Origin: Clostridiales bacterium
Lineage (GTDB): Bacteria; Bacillota; Clostridia; Saccharofermentanales; Saccharofermentanaceae
Assembly (NCBI GenBank): GCA_017617525.1
Contig: JAFZWA010000007.1
Span: 27,270-91,269 of the forward strand
Length of the DNA: 64,000 nucleotides
Direction: 5' to 3'
Part shown: positions 1-9,900 of the stretch, piece by piece
Numbering within the stretch: the first letter of the stretch is position 1
Layout: the number at the start of each line of letters is the position of its first letter
The notes under the pieces: model-generated
The model's input: only the letters and a program-made list of their open reading frames with translations
The model's database searches: none
What the model was told of the DNA's origin: nothing
Position numbers and translations under genes: made by a program

Positions 1-3
1 AGA

Positions 4-53
4 TCTTCGGCGCGCTTCGCTTCGGACTACGTCCTCAGAGGCGCACCTCCGAT
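4..53 (-). repeat. Conserved-core intergenic hairpin, subfamily A copy 1
   Basis: An imperfect stem (outer arms about 4-14 and 42-53) encloses a core at 15-41. On the minus strand the core reads CCTCTGAG, a small GGAC/GTCC hairpin, then GAAGCGAAG. Nearly the same core occurs at 4393-4419 and 13972-13999 inside entirely different outer stems. It lies beyond the terminator of the HIT gene, so the gene it belongs to may lie left of the window. Confidence 0.6.
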
Positions 54-80
54 TTCTTTTTCCGATCCGTAAGAAAACAA

Positions 81-107
81 AAAAGCCGGGAGCTTGTCCC
101 GGCTTTT
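81..107 (-). terminator. Intrinsic terminator of the HIT/alaS unit
   Basis: An 11-bp stem (81-91 with 97-107) has a 5-nt loop. Read on the minus strand it is followed by a run of six T residues. It begins 26 bases past the stop codon of the HIT gene, so it should end the alaS-HIT transcript. Confidence 0.9.
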
Positions 108-132
108 TCCGATTTCAGTTTTCGATCCTTGA

Positions 133-474
133 TCAGATCATCTTCTCGGAGAGCTTTACGCCACCGAGGATATGGAAGTGTACGTGCTTAACTGTCTGAC
201 CGCCGAACTCACGGCAGTTGTTGATGACTCTGAATCCCTCGTCGATGCCGGTTGCCTTAACCACTTCCGGGACCGCGTCGAGGACGTCACCGAGTGCCTC
301 TTTGCCCTCTGCGGAAGAGGACATATCAAGGATGTCATCAAAGTGCTTTTTCGGAACAATCAAGACATGTACCGGAGTTGCCGGATTGATGTCCTTGAAA
401 GCCAGGACCTTGTCGTTCTCAAACACTTTGGTGGAAGGGATCTTGCCTTCTACGATATCACAGAATAAACACAT
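133..474 (-). CDS. HIT (histidine triad) family nucleotide hydrolase
   Basis: A 113-residue protein of the HIT/HINT group, which hydrolyses purine nucleoside phosphoramidates and adenylated lysine in the cytosol. The catalytic triad motif HVHFH is visible near residue 96. The N-terminal CxxC in MCLFCDIVEGKIP is typical of bacterial Hint proteins. A longer ORF reaches 510, but an AAGGAGG site at 483-489 lies eight bases before the ATG at 474, so I use that start. The ribosome binding site overlaps the alaS stop codon (488-490), so the gene is probably translated from the alaS transcript. Length and motif fit the family; the physiological substrate is unknown. Confidence 0.93.
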   Translation of the reverse strand: MCLFCDIVEGKIPSTKVFENDKVLAFKDINPATPVHVLIVPKKHFDDILDMSSSAEGKEALGDVLDAVPEVVKATGIDEGFRVINNCREFGGQTVKHVHFHILGGVKLSEKMI

Positions 475-487
475 ACGTTTTTCCTCC

Positions 488-3178
488 TTACAGCATCTTT
501 TCAAGTTCAACTTTTACAGCTGCCAGAGCATCGTCGATGCCTGCCGGGTTCTTACCGCCGGCCTGAGCCATGTTCGGACGTCCGCCGCCGCCACCGCCGA
601 CGATCGGAGCGATCGCCTTGATGAGGTTACCGGCATGAGCACCGGCCTTGACCGCGGAATCTGTCGCCATGATGACGATATTGGCTTTTCCGTCGCAGGA
701 AGAAAGGAGAGCGACTACGCCGTCACCGATCTTATCCTTGAGCTGGTCACCGAGATCACGGAGAGCACCCATCTCGACGTTGTCGAGTTTCGCGGCGAGG
801 AGCTTCACGCCCTTGACATCTTCTGTCTGCTCGAGAGAATTGCCGAGCGCTTCTTTTGCAGCCTTAGACTTCAGGGACTCAACTTCAGCGTTAGCGGCCT
901 TGAGGTCTTTCTGCAGGTGATCGATCTTGGTTACGATCTCGGACGGATTTGCCTTCAGGAGCTTAGCAGCTTCATTGAGGAGCGCCTCGAGTTCCTTATA
1001 GTAAGCGAGCACGCCGTCACCGGTCAGAGCTTCGATTCTTCTTACGCCTGCCGCAACACCGGACTCGGAAAGGATCTTGATGGATCTGATCTGAGATGTG
1101 TTGCTTACGTGTGTACCACCGCAGAGCTCAACGGAGAAGGCATCCTTGAAGTCGGCTTCGTTGTTTCCGGATGTGCCCTTACCCATGCTGACGACACGAA
1201 CGACATCGCCGTACTTCTCACCGAAAAGCGCCATCGCGCCGGTGGATACAGCTTCCTGCTGGCTCATCTCATCTGTGCGTACGGCAAGAGATGCAGCGAT
1301 CTCTTTATTCACGATCGCCTCAACCTGAGCGATCTGCTCAGCAGACATTGCCGAATCGTGAGAGAAGTCGAAACGCAGACGGTCCGGAGTTACCAGAGAG
1401 CCCTTCTGCTCAACGTGATCACCCAGAACGATCTTCAGTGCCTTCTGCAGAAGGTGTGTCGCGGAGTGGTTCTTACATGTGTTGCTGCGGTTCTCTTCGT
1501 CTACGAAAAGTGCAGCAGCGCTTCCATTCTTGATCGAACCCTTGGAAACATAACCTGTGTGACCGACACGGCCGTTCGCGAGGTGGATCGCTTCAGTAAC
1601 AGTGAACTCACCGTCAGCGGTCTTGATGATACCCTTATCACCGACCTGACCACCCATGGTGCCGTAGAAGGAAGTGACGTCTGTTACGACCGTACCCTTC
1701 TCGTTCTCGGACAGGGAATCCTTCAGGGAAGCTTCGTCAGCAACAGCTACGATCTTACCTTCTGTATTCAGTCCGTCGTAACCGACAAACTTTGTCGTGA
1801 TGCTTTCATCAAGAGCGTCGAAGATACCTGCGGAAGAACTGAGCTTCGCGGAGAAGTTCTGGCTGTCACGAGCCTTCTGCTTCTGCTCTTCCATGGAGAC
1901 CTTAAAGCCTTCTTCATCAACCGAGAGGCCCTCTTCCTCGGCAAGCTCTGTAGTGAGCTCGAGCGGGAAGCCGAATGTATCGTAAAGATAGAAAGCGTCT
2001 TTACCTTCGATCTCTTTCTTGCCTTCGGAACGGGCTGTATCGAGGATCTTCTTGAACTCCTTCATGCCGTTCTCGAGAGTACTCTCGAAACGCTCGATCT
2101 CCTTAGTCAGTTCATTCAAGATGAACTCACGGTTGGAGGTCAAGAGCGGATAGCTGTTCTTATAGATCTCATCGATAAAGATGGTCGCGATCTTAAGGAT
2201 GTCATCCTTCTTGAGGTTCAGTGTACGAGCGTGTCTTACCGCACGACGGATCAGACGACGGAGTACGTAGCCTGCGCCTGCATTTGCCGGAACGAGCTTC
2301 GCGGCGTCACCGATGAGCATGACGGATGTACGTGTGTGGTCGGCGAGGATACGCATGGAGCGTGTCATCTTCTCGTCCGCGTTGTACTTCTGTCCGGAAA
2401 CTTTCTCGATATAAGCGATGACCGGAGCGAACAGGTCGATCTGGTATACATCACGGGAACCGTTGAGGAAAGCGAGGATTCTCTCCAAGCCCCAGCCGGT
2501 ATCTACGTTCTTCTGCTTCAGAGGAGTAAGGGTTCCGTCCTTGTGCTTTTCGTACTGCATGAATACGTCGTTACCAAGCTCGGTGTACTTACCGCAGGAG
2601 CAACCCGGGCCGCAGTCCGGACCACAATCCGGGCGATCGGCGATGTAGAACATCTCGGAGTCCGGGCCGCAAGGACCGTACTCGAGGCCCCACCAGTTAT
2701 CGTCGGCACCTAAGTAGTAGATGTTTTCTTTCTTAAAGCCGGAAGCGATACGGAACTCTGCGCCTTCTTCGTCACGTGGTGCGTTCTCGTCACCCGAGAA
2801 AACAGTAGCGGCGAGGTGGTCAGCGTCAAAGCCGAAGACCTGTGTCAGAAGCTCGAAGCTCCACTGGCAACGTTCTTTCTTGAAGTAATCGCCGAGCGAC
2901 CAGGAACCCATCATCTCGAAGAAGGTAACGTGGCTCTTGTCACCGACGGAGTCGATATCGTTTGTACGGACACAGCCCTGTACGTTGCAAAGTCTTGTGC
3001 CGAGCGGGTGCTTCTGGCCGAGAAGATAAGGCATCAGAGGCTGCATGCCGGCGACGTTGAACATAACGCCCGTGGATCCGTCAGACACCAGGGATACGGC
3101 GCCGACATCCACATGACCGCGGTCGATATAGAACTGCTTCCATGTATTTCTCAATTCATCTGAGGTAAACTGTCTCAT
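488..3178 (-). CDS. alaS: Alanyl-tRNA synthetase
   Basis: Cytosolic class II alanyl-tRNA synthetase, 896 residues, the usual length. The N-terminal catalytic core matches AlaRS closely. The editing/zinc domain shows HSATH near residue 568 and CGGTH near 688, the Zn ligands of the deacylase site. The C-terminal domain ends in the glycine-rich GGGGGGRPNMAQAGG segment typical of AlaRS. An AAGGAGA site precedes the ATG by about 8 bases. The gene is followed at once by the HIT gene. A terminator-like hairpin (3208-3233) sits just upstream of its ribosome binding site (see findings). Identification is secure. Confidence 0.98.
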   Translation of the reverse strand: MRQFTSDELRNTWKQFYIDRGHVDVGAVSLVSDGSTGVMFNVAGMQPLMPYLLGQKHPLGTRLCNVQGCVRTNDIDSVGDKSHVTFFEMMGSWSLGDYFKKERCQWSFELLTQVFGFDADHLAATVFSGDENAPRDEEGAEFRIASGFKKENIYYLGADDNWWGLEYGPCGPDSEMFYIADRPDCGPDCGPGCSCGKYTELGNDVFMQYEKHKDGTLTPLKQKNVDTGWGLERILAFLNGSRDVYQIDLFAPVIAYIEKVSGQKYNADEKMTRSMRILADHTRTSVMLIGDAAKLVPANAGAGYVLRRLIRRAVRHARTLNLKKDDILKIATIFIDEIYKNSYPLLTSNREFILNELTKEIERFESTLENGMKEFKKILDTARSEGKKEIEGKDAFYLYDTFGFPLELTTELAEEEGLSVDEEGFKVSMEEQKQKARDSQNFSAKLSSSAGIFDALDESITTKFVGYDGLNTEGKIVAVADEASLKDSLSENEKGTVVTDVTSFYGTMGGQVGDKGIIKTADGEFTVTEAIHLANGRVGHTGYVSKGSIKNGSAAALFVDEENRSNTCKNHSATHLLQKALKIVLGDHVEQKGSLVTPDRLRFDFSHDSAMSAEQIAQVEAIVNKEIAASLAVRTDEMSQQEAVSTGAMALFGEKYGDVVRVVSMGKGTSGNNEADFKDAFSVELCGGTHVSNTSQIRSIKILSESGVAAGVRRIEALTGDGVLAYYKELEALLNEAAKLLKANPSEIVTKIDHLQKDLKAANAEVESLKSKAAKEALGNSLEQTEDVKGVKLLAAKLDNVEMGALRDLGDQLKDKIGDGVVALLSSCDGKANIVIMATDSAVKAGAHAGNLIKAIAPIVGGGGGGRPNMAQAGGKNPAGIDDALAAVKVELEKML

Positions 3179-3195
3179 TCGTTTTCGTCTCCTTA

Positions 3196-3233
3196 CGTAA
3201 AAAGCGAGGCACGCGCCCTAGATTTCGCGTGCC
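3196..3233 (-). terminator. Terminator hairpin between WYL gene and alaS, close to the alaS start
   Basis: GGCACGCG (3208-3215) pairs with CGCGTGCC (3226-3233) over a 10-nt loop. On the minus strand the stem is followed by TCGC and then five T residues. It can end the WYL transcript, but only about 18 bases separate it from alaS's ribosome binding site. There is no room for an alaS promoter after it, so alaS must be transcribed through it. Confidence 0.75.
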
Positions 3234-3278
3234 CCGATATTTTACACGATTTAAGTAAGAAAATCTATACTTATATAC

Positions 3279-4301
3279 CTATAGTTGTGCGTCGATTGCC
3301 TTTCGGACATGCGCTTCGTATTTTTCCTTGACGCTTTTCGGTCCGATGATGGAAAAACCGCCTTCGTATTGGGACACCCAGGAGAAGAATGTCGGACTGA
3401 CACTTACGGAAACATTTGCCTGAAGATAGTCTTTGTCCTTCGGATCGGAGAAGATCGGAAGCTCTCTTTCGAAGCGGTCGTAGAACTGTGTCAGAAGGTT
3501 CTTTCGGAAACGCAGCGTGACCTGCTGCGGATCGTCGCCGTACATACCGAACGTGGTCTGGGCGTGCTTGGCAACGCTGAATCCCTTCGGTGTTTTAGCA
3601 AGTTTCGTATCCGTCTTCGCCTTGACTTCTTTCATGCGGTCGATACGGAAATGGTAGATCTCCTCCGTCTTATCGCTCTTGCTCTGTTCCGGACGAATGC
3701 CGAGGCAGTAGTAAAAACCGTTTTCCCAGACAAGTGCCAGCGGGTGGAGTATGTAAAGCATCCCGTCATGGCGGAAGGATTCTTTTCCGATCTTTTCATT
3801 CGGGTCAAAAGTGTACTCGATATACTTAAACGTCACCGGATGTTTCTCGGAGATCGCGCGACGGATCGTGTTTACCGTGTAGATAAAGTCGTTATTCGAA
3901 GAGTGATGGCGGCCGATGTACTGGATCTGCTCGCTTAATTCCGATGCGATCGGCGAAGACGTCAGGCCTTTCAGTTTCTTGATCAGGGAAGCCTTTTTCT
4001 TTTCCGTCATGAAGCCTGCGGATTCGATGGCATCGATCAGGATCACGATCTCTTCCACCTCAAAATCTCTGTCTTCGATGTAGTATTTCGGAACTTTTCC
4101 GCCGGACTTTTCGACAGGGATCGAGGAGTCCTCAAGCGCGTGAATATCGTCGTAAAGGGTCTTTCGATTGACCGGAAAACCGGCTTCGTCGAGTTTGTTG
4201 ATCAGATCCTGCGTCGAAAGGCCGTGTGCCGCGTCCGTTTCTTTTTGAAGGATCTCGAGAAGACAAAGGAGTCTTCCTCTTCCGTTTTCGCGATTCGCCA
4301 T
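3279..4301 (-). CDS. WYL-domain transcriptional regulator
   Basis: A 340-residue DeoR/YafY-like regulator. The N-terminal winged helix (about residues 5-65) includes a helix pair of the form TxDLINKLDEAGFPVNRKTLYDDI, followed by a WYL sensor domain (about 130-230). I chose the ATG at 4301 (MANRE) because a GGAGG site lies 8 bases upstream. The longer ORF start at 4319 has no such site. WYL domains are ligand-sensing modules in bacterial regulators; the ligand and targets cannot be read here. It lies alone, divergent from the DUF1015 gene, with a large hairpin element between them. Confidence 0.85.
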   Translation of the reverse strand: MANRENGRGRLLCLLEILQKETDAAHGLSTQDLINKLDEAGFPVNRKTLYDDIHALEDSSIPVEKSGGKVPKYYIEDRDFEVEEIVILIDAIESAGFMTEKKKASLIKKLKGLTSSPIASELSEQIQYIGRHHSSNNDFIYTVNTIRRAISEKHPVTFKYIEYTFDPNEKIGKESFRHDGMLYILHPLALVWENGFYYCLGIRPEQSKSDKTEEIYHFRIDRMKEVKAKTDTKLAKTPKGFSVAKHAQTTFGMYGDDPQQVTLRFRKNLLTQFYDRFERELPIFSDPKDKDYLQANVSVSVSPTFFSWVSQYEGGFSIIGPKSVKEKYEAHVRKAIDAQL

Positions 4302-4367
4302 GATCCCACCTCCGATCAAATCCCTTTCTTCTACTATAACACGAAGAATGAAAAATCTTCATACTTT

Positions 4368-4443
4368 CGCGAAGAAGAAAGACTTCGAAGTGCCTCTGAG
4401 AACGAAGTTCGAAGCGAAGCACGAGAAGCTTGTCTTCTTCGCG
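4368..4443 (+). repeat. Conserved-core intergenic hairpin, subfamily A copy 3
   Basis: A long stem has outer arms from 4368 and to 4443, starting CGCGAAGAAGA and ending TCTTCTTCGCG. The core at 4393-4419 reads CCTCTGAG, GAAC/GTTC, GAAGCGAAG. The core hairpin pair differs from the other two copies (GGAC/GTCC) by a compensatory change. The right arm is repeated as a direct copy at 4449-4472 with one mismatch in 24 bases. It lies upstream of the DUF1015 promoter. Confidence 0.65.
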
Positions 4444-4504
4444 TGAAACACGAGAAGCTTGCCTTCTTCGCGCATTATGGGAAGATTTTTCTTTCCCCGC
4501 GTGC

Positions 4505-4510
4505 TATAAT
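4505..4510 (+). promoter_or_regulatory. Extended -10 element of the DUF1015 gene
   Basis: TATAAT at 4505-4510 is preceded by TGC, an extended -10 form, and lies 38 bases before the start codon at 4548. No good -35 is visible 17 bases upstream, which fits an extended -10 promoter. Confidence 0.6.
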
Positions 4511-4547
4511 GTTATGGCTATTTTTGCATTTCATCGGGAGGGTATCC

Positions 4548-5849
4548 ATGAATTCTATTTACAAAGACATCGCAGTCGCAGCGCCGAAGATCCTTCTGCC
4601 GAAGAAGGGCACAGACCTTTCGAAATGGGCAGTTATCGCGTGCGACCAGTTTACATCCGAGCCGAAATACTGGGAGGATGTTGAAAATACCGTAGGAAAA
4701 GCACCGTCCACGCTTCGTATGTTCCTGCCGGAAGTTTATCTGGAAAAAGAAACACCTGAAAGAATCAACGAGCGTCTTTCCAATATCACTTCTTCGATCA
4801 ACAATTACATCGACGAAGGCACCCTGACAGAACTTGATCCGGGCTTCATCCTTCTCGATCGCAAGACCAAGGTCAACGAGTCCAGAAAGGGCCTGATGCT
4901 CGCTCTTGACCTTGAGCAGTATGACTTCACTCCGGGAAACAAGAGCCGCATCCGCGCGACCGAAGGCACCGTCCTTTCCCGTATTCCGCCCCGCGTTCGC
5001 ATCCGTGAGCGCGCACCGATCGAAATGCCGCACATCATGGTACTGATCAACGATCCGAAAAGGACCGTGATCGAGCCTGCTTTTGACGCGGTATCCAAAG
5101 ACGCAGCTAACCTCGTTTATGACACCGACCTCATGATGGACGGCGGTCATATCAAGGGCTATTTCACACCGGCAGATTCTTCCGTTGCGGAAGGCATCAT
5201 CTCCGCACTTCGCGGACTTCTTTCTGCTTCCGAGGATGGTTTCCTCTTTGCCGTCGGCGATGGTAACCACTCCCTCGCGACCGCGAAGAAGCACTGGGAG
5301 AACGTAAGAGAGACTCTTCCGGAATCCGAAAGAGAGAGCCATCCGGCACGCTACTGTCTCGTTGAGATCGTGAACATCCACGACAATGGTCTGCAGTTCG
5401 AGCCGATCCATCGCGTTACATTCGGTCTGACAAAAGAAAAGCTCACTGAAGCGGCAAATACATACTTCGCTTCCCAGGACATCAAGTTCACCGACGCAAG
5501 TGCTTTTGCCAAGGAAGGAACCGCGGACGGATCCCAGACGATCCTCGTCACGACAGGTAAAGAAGACTTCACGATGGTCATCGGAAAGCCTGCGCATACA
5601 CTCGCTGTCGGCTCACTTCAGGGCTTCCTGGATTCCATCGAGTCCGACTCGATCCACACTGACTACATCCACGGCGAAGATTCCGTAAGATCTCTTGCCG
5701 AGGAAGACAAGCTCGGCTTCCTGCTGCCGGACGTTTCGAAGAATTCGTTCTTTGAGACCATCAGCAAAGAGGGCGTTTTCCCGAGAAAGACCTTCTCCAT
5801 GGGCGAAGCGATCGAGAAGCGCTACTACCTGGAAGCAAAGAAGATCTGA
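4548..5849 (+). CDS. DUF1015 family protein
   Basis: A 433-residue cytosolic protein of the DUF1015 family. The conserved segment VGDGNHSLATAKKHW near residue 236 is the family hallmark (usual form DGHHR or DGNHS). Length agrees with the family. The start at 4548 has a GGGAGGG site 6 bases upstream; the longer upstream ORF crosses the hairpin element and is not credible. Biochemical function is not established. The family is often annotated near serine biosynthesis genes in clostridia, but here serA lies 18 kb away. It begins a plus-strand run with the FAD oxidoreductase gene 20 bases downstream. Confidence 0.88.
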   Translation: MNSIYKDIAVAAPKILLPKKGTDLSKWAVIACDQFTSEPKYWEDVENTVGKAPSTLRMFLPEVYLEKETPERINERLSNITSSINNYIDEGTLTELDPGFILLDRKTKVNESRKGLMLALDLEQYDFTPGNKSRIRATEGTVLSRIPPRVRIRERAPIEMPHIMVLINDPKRTVIEPAFDAVSKDAANLVYDTDLMMDGGHIKGYFTPADSSVAEGIISALRGLLSASEDGFLFAVGDGNHSLATAKKHWENVRETLPESERESHPARYCLVEIVNIHDNGLQFEPIHRVTFGLTKEKLTEAANTYFASQDIKFTDASAFAKEGTADGSQTILVTTGKEDFTMVIGKPAHTLAVGSLQGFLDSIESDSIHTDYIHGEDSVRSLAEEDKLGFLLPDVSKNSFFETISKEGVFPRKTFSMGEAIEKRYYLEAKKI

Positions 5850-5869
5850 CTTAGTTAACGGAGGAAGAA

Positions 5870-6940
5870 ATGGAAGGCAAAACTTCGATCTGTGTCATCG
5901 GTGCCGGTCTTTCCGGTCTGGTCTGCGCGTATAAGCTGGCGCAGGCCGGTTTCCGCGTGCAGGTCGTTGAGCAGCAGTCCACTCCGGGCGGCATGCTCGC
6001 GTGCTCGCGCCTTGGCTCCGAATACATCGAGCTTCTTCCCCACCACATCAGAAAATCCGACCGTGCCCTGATCTCGCTTCTTAAAGACCTCGGTCTTTCC
6101 GATGAGCTTCAGTGGTACGATTCCCTCTGGTACGGCAAGGCAAGTAAGAAGAAGCTGGGTTATCTCGATAACGGCTTCCACTCACTTCTGGCCGCGCTCG
6201 TTCAGGAGATCACCGACCGTGGCGGTATCATCCAGTACGGATATACCGTTTCCGACATTTCCAAGAGCGAAGATCCGACTCGCCCGAGATACCGCGTTCA
6301 GTGCGTTCTGGCCGACTCGTCCTCGATCTTTTTAGAGTGCGACACGATCCTTTACACAGGTTCCTGCCGAAATCTCGTGCACATCACGCACGCTCTCAAT
6401 ATGCCGACCGACTTCCGTGACTCTCTCATGGACGTTACGTATCAGGCGAACATGTGCCTACTGCTTCTCATGAAGTCGCCGTTTACGGAGTGCTACTCAC
6501 GTATGCTTCCTGTCGACGAACCTTTCCAGAGACTCATCCAGCACACGAGCATGGTCGGCGAACGCCGCTACGGCGGACACGTTTTGTATCTTTCCGGAAG
6601 CTTCCTTACTTCCGCTCCGCTTTGGACCGCGTCTGACGCGGATGTTTTCAAAGCCTTTTTCAAGAGACTTCAATACATGAACCCGAGCGTCACGAGAAGC
6701 TCGGTTCGAACCTGGCGTCTGACGCGTACGCGTTACGCCAAGCCGCTCAATCACCCGCTCGATGAATTCATCCAGCCGGTCGAGGGCCTTTATGTATGCA
6801 GTCTCGCCATGACGCCGAGCCCGGTCGAAGATTCGAAATTCCGAATGGACGCCTGTGTTTCCCAGGCCAACGCGACCGTCGCTAAGATCAAGGAGGATTT
6901 TTCGCGTGAAAAAGAACTCGTCGAAGTCGAACCGCAGTAA
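5870..6940 (+). CDS. FAD-dependent oxidoreductase, protoporphyrinogen-oxidase/amine-oxidase-like
   Basis: A 356-residue protein with an N-terminal dinucleotide-binding fold: ICVIGAGLSGLVCAYKLA at residues 6-23 and the acidic end of strand two at VVEQQSTPGG. The 'GGML..C' stretch after it is typical of FAD-containing amine oxidase / phytoene desaturase / protoporphyrinogen oxidase relatives. Ribosome binding site GGAGGAAGAA precedes the ATG. The end overlaps the start of the DUF2298 gene by 35 bases, so the two are likely made together. A role in polyprenyl-sugar or glycan chemistry is a guess from the neighbour only; the substrate is unknown. Confidence 0.82.
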   Translation: MEGKTSICVIGAGLSGLVCAYKLAQAGFRVQVVEQQSTPGGMLACSRLGSEYIELLPHHIRKSDRALISLLKDLGLSDELQWYDSLWYGKASKKKLGYLDNGFHSLLAALVQEITDRGGIIQYGYTVSDISKSEDPTRPRYRVQCVLADSSSIFLECDTILYTGSCRNLVHITHALNMPTDFRDSLMDVTYQANMCLLLLMKSPFTECYSRMLPVDEPFQRLIQHTSMVGERRYGGHVLYLSGSFLTSAPLWTASDADVFKAFFKRLQYMNPSVTRSSVRTWRLTRTRYAKPLNHPLDEFIQPVEGLYVCSLAMTPSPVEDSKFRMDACVSQANATVAKIKEDFSREKELVEVEPQ

Positions 6941-9900
6941 TTCCGGCAAAAACCGGGTGCGCACCGCCGATGTCAGAAACACGGGAGCGAATCTTATAGA
7001 CGATAGATCCGATTCGGAGTTTAAGTATTCTCTTCGCGAAAGACTCGTCGAAGATATCGAGTGGAAGACCGTCATTCCGAGAGTTCTTCTCTTACTGGTT
7101 CCTGCCCTGATCGCTTTTCTCGCGGGATACTTCTTAAAGCAGGATCACGCCGATTTCTTTTCCTGGTGGGGACTTCTTTATATCTACGGATGGGCCGCTT
7201 TCCCATTGACCGCTTACTTCTTCCGCGGCTTTCTTTCGGCAGGTTACACCTTTGCGAAAAGCTTCGGTATCCTTCTGACAACAGCGTTCATCTGGCTTCT
7301 TTCCTACCTTGGCATCTTTAACGCCTTCAACCGACCGATGTGCTGGATCGCGTTCTTCATGCTCGCCATCTTCAGCTGGTGCACGCCGAAGACCCGAAAT
7401 GCTGCTTTTTCCGCTTTGTCGGACAATTCCAATCTCGCGCATATACTCTGGGAGGAAATGCTCTTCATCGCCCTTTTGACGGTCCTTTGCTTCTGCAAGG
7501 GTGTCTTCCCGATCATCAACGGCGAAGAGAAGTTCATGAACTACGCCTTCATGAACTCCATGAACAGATTTGACGGACTTCCGGCAAAAGACCCGTGGCT
7601 CGCGGGCGAATCCATTAACTACTATTACTATGGACAGTACATGTTCACTTATCTCGTGAAGATGCTCGGCATGAACACTGAGGTCGGCTACAACATCTCG
7701 ATGTGTACCGCCATCGCGTTCCCGTTCATCTCCGCGTATGGTCTCGGACAACTCTTTATCGACGCGCTCCGACAGAAAAAGGATTGCCAGGTATCGAAGC
7801 ACTATCTGCCGTTCGCCGGCCTTCTTTCCGCCTGCTGCACCATGATCTTCGGTAACTCACATTCCTTCTTCTATGATGAGCAGAGCTTCGGTAACAAGAT
7901 GCTTTTCTGGAAGATCTGGGGCAAACTCGGTATCGACGTCGGCGAGACCGGAAGCTTCTTCTATCCGAACTCCACGCGTTTTATCGGACACAACCCGGAC
8001 CTGTACTTACAAGGCGTTAAGGAGACCGCCGACTGGACGATCCACGAGTTCCCGTTCTATTCCTACCTGATCGGTGACCTGCACGCCCACGTCGTAAGTC
8101 TTACAGTCGTCCTTCTCATCATCGCGTTTATCTTCGTCGCCGTCTATCGCGCCGAATATCCGAAAAAAGCACTTTCCTCGATGCGCCGGATCCGCGACCT
8201 TTCGAAGAATCTCGTCTCGGAGATGGAGCACATCTTCCGTCCGGAATTCTTCATCTGCGCTTTCTTCCTCGGCATCTCCCAGATGTGCAACTACTGGGAC
8301 TTCCTGATCTACTTCATCTTCTGCGCCATGGGCCTTCTTGTATATCACGGAAGATCTTCCACGTATCTCATCTCTTTTTCCAGTTTCATGGTATTCCTCT
8401 TCGACCTCGGCGCGGTCCTCGGTGTCTACCTGAAATTCGGTGAGAACATCTTCTTGCATCTGTGCCTGCAGATACTGATCTTCATGGTCGCGTATCTTCT
8501 TTCCACGATCTTCCCGTCCGCGTTCTCGAGAACGGGCACGAACATGGCGTTCATGTTCGCCTTCTCCAGCATGATCGCGCTGACCTTTAACTACAACTTC
8601 GACATGATCTCCAACTCGATCAAGCTGGTCGACAGACACACATCTTTGTTCCAGTTCATGATCGTCTGGCTCATCCATGTTCTTGTTCCGCTCGCGCTCA
8701 TCGCGCTTGTCGTATTTACGAAGCGCCAGGCATTTAAGAGAAACAAGCTCCCTGTCACTCCCGCGCCGCTTTCCCTGAAACGACCGCTTACGTACGCTCA
8801 GCTCACATGTAAGAACAGGACAGGTGCTTTTGAAAAGGAAGAAAAGCCTGAAAGAAAACCAGAAAAAGTTGAATATGACTTCTCCGACGATCCGGATATC
8901 ATGGATCCGGACTTTGCCGCCGAAGAGATCCTGAATACTTCGGAAAAAGCACTTGAAAAGGTCGCTGAGGAGGTCGTTGAACCTACCGAAGAAGAAAAGG
9001 CCGAAGCCGAAAAAACGCCGAAGTTCATCCTGGCGATCCTCTGCTTCATCCGCATGCTGGACTTCAAATTTGCCAAGCTCGGCGATACCGCGCTTTGCAA
9101 GTTCTTCCGGAAGAGATCCATCATCGATATCTTCATGGTCGGCATGACCGTCGTCGGTATGATGATGCTGATCGCGCCTGAGATCATCTATGTTCCGGAC
9201 ATTTACGGCGCCAATAACCAGCGCGCGAACACCATGTTCAAATTCACATTCGCGGGATTTGTGATTCTTTCCCTCGTCGTCGCTTATACAGTCTTCCGTT
9301 TCATGGCGCACGTCACCAAAGAGGGCAATCTGTCGAACTGGGGCCTGGGTGTTTCGATCGTCATGCTGGTTCTCATCATCTTCATACCGGGACACTATAC
9401 GCTCCGCGCGCTGGATCAGAGATCCGGCGAGATCAAGTGGTCCACATATGAGGGCTTAAACGGTACCGATTACCTGTCCACTTGCATTCCGCATGAAAAA
9501 TCCTATTACGACCAGTCCCGCCGTGTTGCCGGCGCGTATATCCCGTACGAGGAAGCGATCGACTGGCTCAATGAAAACGAGAAGGGTTCGGTCAATATCT
9601 GTGAATCCTACGGTATCAGTTACACCGAGGACTGCCTCGTCTCTGCTTATACCGGACTTCCGACCATCGTAGGCTGGGAGACTCACGAGCGTCTGTGGCA
9701 TTTCCACGGCTGGACCAATCCGGAGACCGGTGAATTCGAAAATGATCCGGAGCAGGATGTATTCAAGCTCTATCTGTGGCCACGTCAGAACGCCGTCGCG
9801 ACAGTATATACTTCGATGGATGTATTCGAGGTCGCTCGCGTGCTCAAGGAGTACGATGTGCGCTATATCATCTGCGGTTCTCTGGAGCTCGACCAGTTCG

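Noticed and set aside
218..2713. An 831-codon open frame on the plus strand opposite alaS
   Set aside because: It mirrors alaS, has no ribosome binding site or domain, and arises because high-GC third positions avoid stops on the other strand. The alaS protein is unmistakable.
3196..3278. T-box riboswitch before alaS
   Set aside because: The leader is under 60 bases, without specifier loop or antiterminator T-box sequence.
8007..9395. A 462-codon minus-strand frame opposite the DUF2298 gene
   Set aside because: It is a shadow of the membrane protein gene; its charged low-complexity translation has no domain.
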